Source: Enoplosus armatus
Lineage: Eukaryota; Chordata; Actinopteri; Centrarchiformes; Enoplosidae
DNA length: 64,000 nt
NCBI RefSeq assembly: GCF_043641665.1
Contig: NC_092182.1
Coordinates: forward strand, 19,963,241-20,027,240
Direction of reading: 5' to 3'
Shown in pieces: positions 21,801 through 33,500 of this stretch. A program made the position numbers and the translations under genes. The notes beneath the pieces are model-generated. The model was not told where the DNA came from. It saw only the letters and a program-made list of their open reading frames with translations, and did no database searches. Position 1 is the stretch's first letter; every line of letters starts with the position of its first letter.

Positions 21801-24700
21801 TCGTGTACACTGTCAATCACTTTTTACCACTGACAATTGCGAGTACAGAGAGACAGAGAGTGCAATCTCAAAGCTTCACTGGTCTGTACAATATTACTTT
21901 CATGCATGACTACTGTCTACACTATGAGTGGAAGTTAGAGAGGAGAAAATGAACTTGGATCAGTTGAATAGTTGAAATAAATGAAGTGTGTGGATGGCCA
22001 CAATGTTGTTCTTGCTGCTGTATATAATGCACTTACTCATAAAAGACGCGATCACCTCCTTAATGATTAAAATGTGTTTTATTATCAGACCTTTTGTATT
22101 TAAAAACAAAATGGATTTATGTTATGATATAAAGCTAGCTGCTGCCATGAGTGTTTAACTTGTTGCCAGTAAGTCAGTGCTGCAAACCCACACCCTAGCC
22201 TATATTAAACTGTGCATAACTATGTTGGGGCAGGATGCTCCTCTCCTACACTCAGATATTTCGGCTGGTTTCACTGAAAATATATGCTGATCCATTCTTG
22301 AGAGTAGTGCAGGGCTTTACTCAGCTCTTGCGTCTGTATTTCATTCTGTCCTACAGAGCTAACAATATAATTTAAAGCTATTGATTGGGGCTCATGTGGC
22401 CGGCCAGCTGCTTGGTAAATCATAAAAAGAGAAGCTTAAAATGTCTATATCAAGAACATTCCCAACGTCTTTCTCAGAATTGCCTTTGAGCAAAAAACAA
22501 GCAGGTTCTTAATTCATTTTATTGAAAAAGTTCTTTAGCATTTCAGTGTTCAATATTAATACTGGACTTGAAAATCCTGTATTTCAGATTTTAACTAAAA
22601 TCAATGTGAAACTCATTCACAATAAGTGTGCCTATAAGCACTCTTCGTGGTCAGCTATAAAAAGTAATTGCTGGCGATTTAATTTTCAATTATCTCTTCA
22701 ATGAAAACTAATTCCTTTCATGTCATATTATAGACTAGGTGCCCATTTTGCTAAGCCCATATCTCATACATGCAGTGGCACAATACAATTTACTTTCGCC
22801 TTCCTCTCAAGTACAGCAGACCACCAATGAAATAAGAGACAGAGACAATTGGGGGGGTGTGGTGGGTTAGAGTGGGGCCTGCATGTGAATATTTAATTAG
22901 TTGTTAATGAAAAGAAGTCATTAGGATTAATTCCTCCTTAAGGCTGATTTAAATGTTCTTTTGCACTCCTCATGAGAGTAGAAGTCTGTGTGCGAGAGCT
23001 GAGGTGGAGTTCCCATGCTGCCCCATAATGGGGCTTCAGCTGTGGACAATGGCCAATCACTCAAAACTGTGTAGCAGTAATGAGCTCACAAGTCCATCAC
23101 CAAATATGCAATTAGTGGCGATTCTGAGCTGCTTGTTTTGCTCATGAAAAATATAAAAAAGTAGTGCGGTCATTAGCTTACCTTTTCTAAAATATAAAAC
23201 GTAAATGTAGCTGTGTTGTTGTAGACGTCAGTTGTGAAAGAGGATCTGCCTGCAAGCCAAAATACTTGCAACAGCACATTAACTGAAACATTTCACTGAT
23301 TTTGCCTGGCGCCTCAATTTGTTAAAATGTCAGTAAGTGTAAAATAAGTGTAAAGGTCTCGCATTACTAGCTCTGCAAATATCTCATGACACTCATCTTG
23401 GATCAAGCCCGAGGCTGTAAGTGCACAAAGTTTGTGGATGATGATTTTAAAACTTTTCTTCTCGGGGCAGAGAATCAATTTTGCAGCGGTCGGACCTGGT
23501 GCTGTATTGAACTGAATAACCCATGTTCAGACACAATCAACTGCTCTAAGAGGGGTAGAAATAGCAGTGGTGAGATGACACTACCTCCTCACCCACAAAT
23601 TGCATTCTACTAGGTCCTTCATCTGCGCCAACCAGGCACTGATATCAAAGTGGCTTGAGATATGATGGCCTTTTAGTAATAGCTCCAATTGCCTACTATA
23701 GACTTAGTCACTGAACGGGTGCATGTCAAACTTGAAAATCAAAGTAAGAATGGTTATTTTCCAGCTAAGTAACTATTGCTCTGTCATTTGATATGCAAAG
23801 GAACTCTGCAGGCAATTCCCTCAAGAGCCTGACCTGGCAATTGCCTACATGAAAAACAGATGCAGGTAGGGTGGTGAAGCATTAGTCTGGCATGAAGCAG
23901 AAGCATAATAACAGGTAACAGCCAGGGAAAAAGAGAAGCATGCACATGCCAAGTATAACATCACTTGAAGGAGAAGGCATCTTGGTGGACAGTGTCACAA
24001 AGAACTGTGGCACAATTGGGGGTATCGAGGCTTTCTATTGATGGATTCCCCTGCTGTAGATAAAGGCGTCCTTGACCGATAATGATCATTGCCCACTAGG
24101 GTAGTATGCATTTGTCTGGGCTGAAACCTGCAAATAATCATTATTAGATCTAATGACCATCTGTCTATGAAGACCTTGTCTGTCACCTTCTGATGACATC
24201 ATCCTCTGGACCAGCGCCAAGACAACAGTTGGTGGGAAGCAGGTTTTAGGTGTGGGCTGGAAACGGACTCAAATCATCAGGGTCAAGAGCCTCTTGCTCC
24301 CTGCAGCCCTGCTTGCCCAATGATAACTAAAGAGACTTGTCAATGGGACCCCAGAGTGTATTCATATTCCCTGCCAGCTCCCACTGAGTTGGTTGGCACA
24401 TCACGTAGCCTTGGCCAAAGTAAAAGCCATGCCTGCATGGAGTGAGCTGAAAGGAAAGGAGGACACAAGAGAGAGGAGAGGAGAGATTGGATAATCTTCC
24501 CATGTGTGTAAACCTACTCTCACCACTAGTGTAATCCAAATGAAATATTAAAGGAGACTCGACCTCACAAAGTGTTATGGAGACAATCCTCTTGTTTCCT
24601 ATGTGCTAACATGAACCAAGTGCTCTACCATACTCCCGTATACATTATGTAATAATCCAAAGAATCATATGCTGATTGCTATTGAAACAGTTTGTATTAA
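18871..24700. other. Gene-free intergenic DNA, elastase array to asic1 (first part)
   Basis: No exon with domain or splice support on either strand. It includes one dispersed repeat copy (19341-19555) and the short TATA-rich and CT-rich tract near 20700-20800. Segments such as 20500-20660 read like conserved non-coding DNA, but this is only an impression and needs an alignment. Confidence 0.5.
19341..19555 (+). repeat. Teleost interspersed repeat, copy 1
   Basis: Shares GTTTATCAGAGCTT, CTGCTGCT, AAGGTTGATGAGAGCGG and ACAGTAAA-type strings, in order, with a second copy at 38851-39005. I know this sequence as a widespread teleost repeat. Non-coding; class not assigned. Confidence 0.6.
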
Positions 24701-24749
24701 TTAACAGTTACCTTGTATATACTGTTATGAAAGTAATGATGTAAAATGG

Positions 24750-25300
24750 TATGTCATTATTGCTTTTGACGTGTGCCATTCATATTAGGGATTAACCCGT
24801 TGCTTAGCCCTGTCCCCCCATGGATGTATTATAAGAACAGGATACCAGACCCAAATATGGCACCTATTCAGTCCAATAAGAGCTTGCCTGGCGCATTTGC
24901 CAAAACACTATCTAGCTTCTGCAGCCCCCTGAATATGCGCAGTAGTGTTTCTCCCGCTGGCATCGCCCGCGAGTTCTTGCTCGGCCGTTACATTGTGATG
25001 ACGTCATAGATCACTTTTCTCGACTCGAGGAAAGTTTTACAAATATAAAACCTTCATGGATCAAAAATTCTGAATTTAGTGTCCTGTCAACAGTTTTACA
25101 GATGTCTCTTTTATAATGGTGGTCTATGGACAAAATGCTTTTTGGGTGCTACAATACCGCGAGTGGCCACTGGGAAAGATTGGAAGAAGGCTGAGTGGTG
25201 GCGCTGTATCCAGTCTTATCATACATGCATGAGTCCCCTTAGTAAATACCTGTCAAGCTTAGCACTGAACATATGTTTACAGGGATAACGGTGGCAGATT
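24750..25300. other. GC- and CpG-richer island with a CRE palindrome
   Basis: Stands out from the AT-rich surroundings, with CGCCCGCGAG and CTCGGCCG, then a perfect TGACGTCA (24999-25006), the consensus CREB/ATF site. The following bases resemble repetitive DNA. It could be an old repeat with a promoter remnant or an isolated regulatory element. No exon is supported. Confidence 0.35.
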
Positions 25301-28300
25301 TACAAGTCATTAGTTGTAGTCATTTTTTAATTAATTTCAGCAGGTTTTCAGCAGAAAACTTTTCATTTTATTTTGTAGCAGAAATTGGCTTTAGCTAGCC
25401 AACTAATTAAGCTAGCATTAACTCAGTGACAAACTGATGGGGAAAGAGTTGTGGGTAGACAACAAAACAGAATGACAGAAAGGCAACAAATAGATTAGAT
25501 GTATGCTTTATTGTTTGAATTTTATTGTTCATATTTCTAAACAATGCATTTCACTTTCACAAGTGAAAAGGCTTTGAGGATGAGGACTAACTGATGTGTT
25601 TGGCTAAATGTAATCCTATCTCAAAGAAAAAGCTCCTTTTTACACTCAAAATTAGCTTGTGTCTGACTGCTTGGATTTGATCAACCAAATTCTCTAGCCA
25701 TACAGGAGAGTCTCTAAGGTCATACGTTGACCCCCTCGACTGTGGTAGCAGCGGCAGCGCAAAGGTATGAAGAGCAAAACACTGACTATCTGCTCTGTAT
25801 GTAGTAAGCTAATTAGCCCAGTATGCTAATGTTTGCAGCTTACATTAGAACAGATAAACACACTAATTAATCCATTCCTTACACTTTTGCTTTTGTGTCT
25901 TTTGCTTTTAGAAAGGCAAAAATCGAACCTAGTAACGGTTGCTAAGCTATGATTGGACAATCATAGTTCGGGGCAGGAGTTTAGTGAAAGGTCAATTGCA
26001 TCAACTGCAAGTCTTCCTTGAGGTGGCCTTCAAGGTATACACTCTTTTTTGTATGGCTTCCTGAAACTTTTTCTGAGACGTGAGGTACAGAAGCCCTGAG
26101 AGGCAAAAAAGTTTTTGCTAATCCATTTTCTAATTCTGATCTAAAATGTTTTCTCTCCTGTGATTATGACACAGGTGAAAACAACTTTTTGTTACATTAG
26201 CATTTCTACATTCTACACAACATTTCTCGCCAAAAGAAAGACATGACTGTAGTGTTACATAACTTGCTAACACACATTATACAGTATGTACCTTGTGTTT
26301 AGAGTGTAAGGAGAAATTAAAACTCACCTGGAAGAAAACATGAATGCTTTTAGTTCTGTTTAGAATATGGGATAGTGGTGCACTTCAGCCTCTTGTGGTG
26401 AAATGAGTATGTTGACACAAATATGGAGGAGGAAAACAAATTACCACAAATAAGAGACTATTTTTATAGACTGGGAACTTCTAAAGTATGCTTTTTATAT
26501 TCATATGTCCGTGTGGAAGCGCACACAATGGGCTAGCTTTCATTAATGTATTTTGTTCCCTCTTTCCTGTTTTCAGTGCCTCTCAGTGCTTTTCTGCTTA
26601 ATGAAAACACCCCTCTTCCCTGCTAACACCCATCTCTTGCATTTAATCAGTATTTTACAATTACGAGTTCACTTTCAGAGGACAACTAACCATTTTGTGT
26701 CTTTCTCAACTAACCACCTTTTTATAACATAACTGCAACACTAATAACAAAATAATACAATTTAGTTGAAGTCTTGAATGGTATTAACAGGCCATATAAT
26801 CAGTTTGGTAGTTCCAGTCATGTATTTAATATTTCTGTGGCAGGGCTCCCTTAACATTTTGATCATGTATTGCGCCTTTAAACAAGCAAGTAATGCACCT
26901 TAGAAATACAAATATGTTAATGCATAATACCTGATAACTATGATATACAATATATAACATATACCCTGCAAATATACGCTTATTGAAGCATAAAGATAAC
27001 TTCTACACAAGGTGATTGTGAATGAGCAGTGGTTGTATTTTTACACTACCTTTTCCTTGATAGTCTGTTAGTATCATTAAGTAATTCTCAATTCATGGAA
27101 CACCAGAAGTGCTGCCAATAAATCTGTCTTTTCTTTTCAATTTCTGAGCTTTCAAAATGTCCTTTGTAAAATAAAGACCCACTTTCATGGTGTCAATGGA
27201 TGGAAATATATTCATAAGCAGGCATGGACAGCAGGACAGTCTAGGCAGAGCTGAACCAAAGAGCAGCCTGCAAAGAAAGCTGCACTGAAAAATGACTTTG
27301 TCAGAGAGGCCTATTCATCCAGGTACCTCTGAGGAGCAAATGCTATCATATTCTTTAGAATAATGTAAATGGATAGAAGTATCCTCTCAGTAAGTTACTC
27401 CAGCATCATTGTGGCGCTAATAGACAACCATGATAAAAGCTATATTTGGGGAAGCTTACAGCTCAGCACCTGCTATCAAAATGTACTTCAGTAATTTAAT
27501 ATCTACTGTAATATCAAACCCACGTGTGTCACTGCTGCACAAAGGCTACCCAGAATTCGCATCACCTCGCTGGAGCAGAGCGTGGCTCGTCTTCCCGGCA
27601 CTGCTGATCAATATAAGATGCCACATTGTCACAGTCAATACTATGGCAAATGGCAATTATGGACGCATTATGAACAATTTCATGGGTGAGTTCCCCTCGC
27701 CTCTTGGCAATATGGTTTCTATGACAGATTTGGCACTGGCAGTCTTGCGACACATCTGCCTTATTGCCTGTGTTTGGCTCGCTCACTCACTCCGACATAT
27801 TTGGATGTTCCATTCAGTCAACTACAGAGAATTGGTCAAGGGAGAAAATAGATTTTGTCTAGGATTTGTGTGAGCCTGTGTACAACTGTGTGTATGCATG
27901 CATGTACAAACATGCTTGAGTGAGTATGCGTGTAGGTACTACTGTATATGTGGTATTTGTGTATGAGAGCTTGAGTATTTGTTTACATATGACTGTTACA
28001 TTACAAAAAAAGACCTACAAATATACAGTATGTGCTGTGCATTTGTGTGCAAATATGTGTGTGAATGTGTGTGTGTGTACAGGTGTGTGTCAGCAGCACC
28101 CTTGAATGGCTAATGAACCTGAAGCAGTAACATCACGTCTTTGTGAACTTTCAAAACTGCCTTTGTTTTCAATTATATTGATTAGTGATATCTTTTTGAT
28201 AAATGAATAACAAATCCCAAATGTTTCCAATACACACATATCTAATGCATCACTTATCTTTTTGTTATGGGTTATTTTTGTCTTTTAGTTCTTCAAGTGG

Positions 28301-29369
28301 TCTTTTGCCCTTTTTTGTCTGAGTGCTAAAGTGCCCTTTTTTGGTAAAACTAGAACGTGTCTCTGTCCTAATGGGGGGCTTCCACTTCAAGATGGCCAAG
28401 TACCCCTACGGTTGGTATCTGTTTGATCAGCTCAAGAACTGCACTGGTATCCTGTTAGGGCAGAAGTTTACTGTAACGCTATAAGTTTTCACTGCACTGA
28501 CTCAGTATTTATTATTAATTAATCCCAGTGTCTGCGACTGTGTTTTGTGATATATTGTGTATATTGGTTCTGTTTTTGTGTTTTCTGTTTTGATAATCAG
28601 TTTTCTTCAATGTTGTGTTTTGCACTTAAGGGCCACCACACATTAGCTGATTACCCTTGTAATGTTACTTTCCCCTTATAACGCCTTAACGATTGGCGTT
28701 CTTCTCTTAATAGCCTCAAAAATCAGATAATCTAACTCAATTTACCTGGCCTGTAAAAAGATAAGGTAATGTCTTGTCACCATTTCAATAAAATAAAATG
28801 AGTAGGAGAAACTAAACCTTGACGTACTCTTGGAACTAGCTTGGGTGATGTTCTAATCATGTTTTATCATTTTATCAGATGATGTTGAAGCTGAAAGGAC
28901 CAAACCAGGAGTAAGTAAATGGGTGGCGGTGATAAATGAAGTAACAATTCATTTTTGAGTCCATATGGTCTAACCTTTATAACACAAAACCAACTCCATA
29001 TTCTTAGTTAAATTACTGCAGTAAGTCTGTTTTGTGAAAAGTAGTTGTGTTGTCTGTATTGTTCATTTGTCTTCTGAAATGTTAACGTTACATCTTAACG
29101 GTGGGAAATCGGTTGGCACTCATTTAGCTAGTAGCCAAGGTAGCTTCCCTGTTAGTTACCTTTAAAACACGCAAATGAACTCACTTTACATCTCCTGTAC
29201 ACTAAATGATAAGGTAATGGTTTGTCACAAGTTTGCTTTATAAAATGAAAACAATAACTTTCACCAGTCGAAAGTAAAAATCTAAGCCAGCCCGGGGGAA
29301 CAGTAGTGAGTTAGGTTAAGGTAATGACTAATTCTTGAGTCATGCTGTATCGTCATCGCTGAAATTGTA
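25301..29369. other. Gene-free intergenic DNA, elastase array to asic1 (second part)
   Basis: AT-rich, no recognisable gene. It contains the longest uninterrupted frame of the window (27430-27873, plus, 147 codons), for which I see no domain, signal or splice context, and an imperfect direct repeat pair at 28735-28782 and 29178-29229. Confidence 0.5.
28735..29229 (+). repeat. Pair of imperfect direct repeats upstream of asic1
   Basis: Units of about 50 bp at 28735-28782 and 29178-29229. Both run AACTCA-TTTAC ... CCTGTA ... GATAAGGTAATG ... TTGTCAC in the same order. The core GATAAGGTAATG plus the next nine bases agrees at 19 of 21 positions. They lie just before the CpG-rich asic1 promoter region. 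Confidence 0.55.
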
Positions 29370-30527
29370 GTCTCAGTACACTAAAGGTAGCTCGCGTCTG
29401 GGTAAAACACGGGCATTGCTGAAGTGGCACCGACGTTGGACTTCGTCACCCGGTGTAAAACACATGCCGTCCTGTCCTTGCCCTCCCCTGTTTGGAGCGA
29501 ATTTAATTGATCCGGGCAAACCGCGACCCCCTCTGAGGTGGTTTCCCCTGAGTTCATAACGCTGGGCTTTTCGGGCGGCGATTGCCTTTTTCGCCCAGGT
29601 ACACATTTTTTTTTCTTCCCCAGAGCAGTCTTATTCAAGGATGCACCAGCGGGAACCCAAATAAAAACCGGAGTAATTATCCCTGCATTGTTGTGGAGGC
29701 AGCTCGGAGGAGGGGATGGATGCAAGCAAGCGAGCAGAGGCGCACCGAGGCAGCTACCTGACAGACCCAGCTCCTGTGTGATGCAGCTGTTTACGCTGGC
29801 TGAGAAAAACCCCGGACACCCTCCCTGACGGCTGCTTTTCAGACGCTAACGAGCGAGAAATCAGCGGCTATTTGTTATTCTGCACGTGTTTGGGATTGCA
29901 TATGAAGAGCAGGGAAAGCCATGTCGCCAGTCTACTCTCTGCCTCACACACACACACACACAGAATATGCCACCGCTTTGATTTTCTAATTCAGATTTCT
30001 CTGTTTTCCTCGCCGAGGTGATTTGTTCGTTTGTTTTTCTTCCTCCACAACCGTGATCTGTCTCGGTTGGGTTTTTTTTTTTGCAGACCTGCCCAGTGCT
30101 TTTTTTTGTTTTGAGCGTGGAAGCAAAATATCAACTCGGTAATAATTCAGAAGTGTGCGAGGAGAGGACAGCGTTGGCATCTATCCATGCGCGCTCCACA
30201 CCGGGCTATTTATTATGGAACTGTGACCCCTGCCGAGGTATACAACACATGCTTTCCCCATCTATACTTTCTCCAAGTGTTTTCATGTAAGGACGGGGTA
30301 TTTTGAGGATATCTTGGGTAAAATGCTTTGAATGTCGGGGTATTTTGCCGGCTGTCAGTGACGCAACATCTCACGGAGACTGCATGAGAAATACATGCGT
30401 AGAAGGGCGTGAACTTGCAGACACTAACCGCCTTCCCATTAATAAAGCATCTACTTATCTATAAAGCCAGTTTGCTCTGTTTGCAACTCCCTACCCTTCT
30501 TTCCTCTAAACTCATCCCGGGTACATT
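29370..30527 (+). promoter_or_regulatory. CpG-rich promoter and 5' leader region of asic1
   Basis: A clear rise in GC and CpG content over the AT-rich flanks begins near 29380 and lasts until the asic1 start codon, as expected of a vertebrate CpG-island promoter. It contains a short CA run (29945-29962) and T-rich tracts. I see no TATA box in a convincing position. A possible donor at GCCGAG|GTATAC (30237) could mark a non-coding leader exon. Transcription start not determined. Confidence 0.5.
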
Positions 30528-33500
30528 ATGGATCTCAAAGCGGACTCCGAGGACATGGACTACAAGCAGCCGGCTCCCATTGAAGTTTTCGCCAGCAGGT
30601 CCACGCTGCACGGCATCTCGCACATGTTCACTTATGAGCGGATGTGTATCAAGCGCAGCCTGTGGATTTTGTTCTTCCTGGGCTCCGTGGGCGTGCTGGT
30701 GATGGTGTGCGTGGATCGGGTGCAGTTCTACTTCCAGTACCCCCATGTCACCAAGCTGGACGAGGTGGCGGCTCCGATGATGGTGTTCCCCTCAGTCACC
30801 TTCTGCAACCTCAACTCTTTCCGCTTCAGCCGGGTGACGCGCAACGACCTGTACCACGCTGGGGAGCTGCTTGCCTTGCTCAACGGCAGGTGTGTGTGTG
30901 TGTCTGGTTCCCATGTACTTACTTACTGTAGCCTACAGTGGGTCTACCTGTTGGTATGCATGATGTCAGAGGCAAGTCTGCCAATGATGAAGTGCCTTTA
31001 TAGCAGACATCTCCTGATCTTTGATTTCCTATACCAAGAGCTGTCTGTTTCTTCTATCATGTAGGTCAAAACAAACTAGTATGCATCCCACAGACTCCCA
31101 AACAGACCCACTGGCTGCTTGGATGATAAGGTTTTGCCTGAGGAAAACCCATCTGCGAGGACTTAGTAGTTGTTGATTCAGGATTTGATTGTGTCCACTG
31201 CACAAAATGAGATAACAGTCGCAAGATTGAAACATTTGGCTGAAACAGTACATTTTTAATTTGGGTACTTTCTACTGCAGTTAGAACTATTCGTTATTCC
31301 TATAAAATTAGCTGAGAACCATTAAATCACTAAATCCCTGAACACACTGACTACATTACAAGACTCCCTCTTTCGATAATCTTTAAAGGGAAATAGTGCT
31401 AATGCTTTACGTGTTAGGCCTTGCAGTTTAAATCTATAAGGCACTTCGATTAAACTTAAATTTGGTTTTAAGGAGCCTTGTGGAAATGCAACCTTATTTT
31501 TGCTTTGATGTCTGAATCGTCTCAGGTCAAATCTTATATGTCACATGGAAGTGCAAAGCAGTGTTTTAACACCTGTCTCACTGGTTGTCACTGTTATGCC
31601 ACTGGGAGATGTGCAAACAACATGGACAAAGCATGCAAAACCTTTTAAGGCTCTCAGTGAATACGAACTTGGACTGACCTTAGCCTTAGGTAATTGAGAA
31701 AAAAGGGTGCAGATGAAAGGTGTTTTCTAAAAAGGCTCAGCATCGGAGTTAGTTATTTAATAATGTAGTGACATTACAGATCATGTCAGCTGAAATCCAC
31801 ACTGCACATAAGCTTCTATATTTATGAAACCACATGCAACAACATGAAATATACCCCTAACATCAATCTGTTGAAATATGTTGATACAGTATTTGATTAA
31901 AAAAATGAGAAAGGAACCCATTTTTATCACAGATCATGTGAATCCCCCAGGTAACAGCTAATGGATGAGCTGTTTCTAAGTGGTTAATATAAAATGATGA
32001 AGGAGAAAATGCCACTGGTGTAATTCCTTGCCTCATAATTTTACAGTTCATGTAATACGAATATCTCAACTCTGGATAAGGAGACGAGTAGATTTTTAAA
32101 TCCCCTGCTGACAAAGTGTGGAGAGACGTGTGTGTGTGATTCAGAGCTGCCGTCCCCTCCCTTTACACTTGTTGCTTTCTGCTGTGCTTTGATCATTTAG
32201 TCTTTCGGCAGCAATGACAAATTCACCGTTGACTGTTTCCTTTTCAGTGTTTCTGATCACGGTAGCTAGTAAAAGACAGATAACCGTACTTGACTCTGTA
32301 TTCGCAGCTATAGCAGTAATATTCACACACACGCACACAAACACAGACACAGGTTACTGCAAAAATAAAATACATATTACATACAAACCCGTCAAAATAC
32401 CACCTTGAACGCATTAGTCAGTGTATTTTTAGTGTATTGATCCACACAGCTCTGCAGCCCAAGGCACAGTTGGAGAGTACCTCTGTGCTACATGCTAGAA
32501 AGACATAAATCCAATTATCCGTTTTCATACTGAATATCGTGGCTCTGTGACCTCTATATATGAGTCCATGTTATAGGTGATAACCTTACAGGAAAGCAAG
32601 CGATTCCATTGCTTGGTGCTGCAGTTCTAGTGCTTTGTATGGTGTATGTTTCAACCAGTGTGTCTATATCCTACGTGGATTTGTTTCTCTGTGTTTGTAC
32701 TGACAAACCATTAAAATATCAACATAGGCTTCCACCTCTTTGATTTATTAATGCCAGTTCAGACAGATTTTCTGTAAGAAGTGAGATGCACCTGGGAAAA
32801 AAATAAATAAATAAGGGGCAGTGACTGAACAAGAGAGAGGAAAACAGAAAAATGACAGCAATGGCCCTTGTGACTTTGGAAGGAGCTGACTTTAGATTGG
32901 GGGAGGGAACCGCAAGCAGAGGCAATTAACTTGTGTCTCGTAAGCTGTGTGATGAACAAGTCTTTATCCCTGTGTAATTAGGGCTGTTTGTTAAGCTATG
33001 GAGTTGTCCCGCTGATTAACACTCTCTCATCTCTCTCACTGTTTCTTGCCCCCTCTGTTCCATCTGCCCTTGGGGGAGACGCCCCATTACTGTTTGCCCA
33101 CTCAGAGATCAGAGACAGAATGTGATGTTTTCTTAAAAGATGACAAGGCAAGGTCTTGGTCTCACTCTGTGACAGTCTCACGGAGGTAGAGCAAGTACTG
33201 TATGATAAGGACTTTGGAGGAAAAACAAAGGAATGGGGAACAGCTTGAATCTAACTTGTACATAATAAAAGTTCTCAGGGTTTCCTGTAGACACTACATT
33301 TAAATTAAACATCGATTGGGGTAGAAAACATTTCAGTGGGAAGCTTCTTGATAGCAGGCGACAAGCTGTGGGTTTTGTAAGAAAATGGCAGAAGAAAAAC
33401 AAAGTGTCATGTGGCTGCGAGTCTGTGTCCATCACTGTCTCAGGAGGAAGCAGCAGGCAATATCCACCCATGCAGGGATGCCAGACTGTCTTAGACGCTA

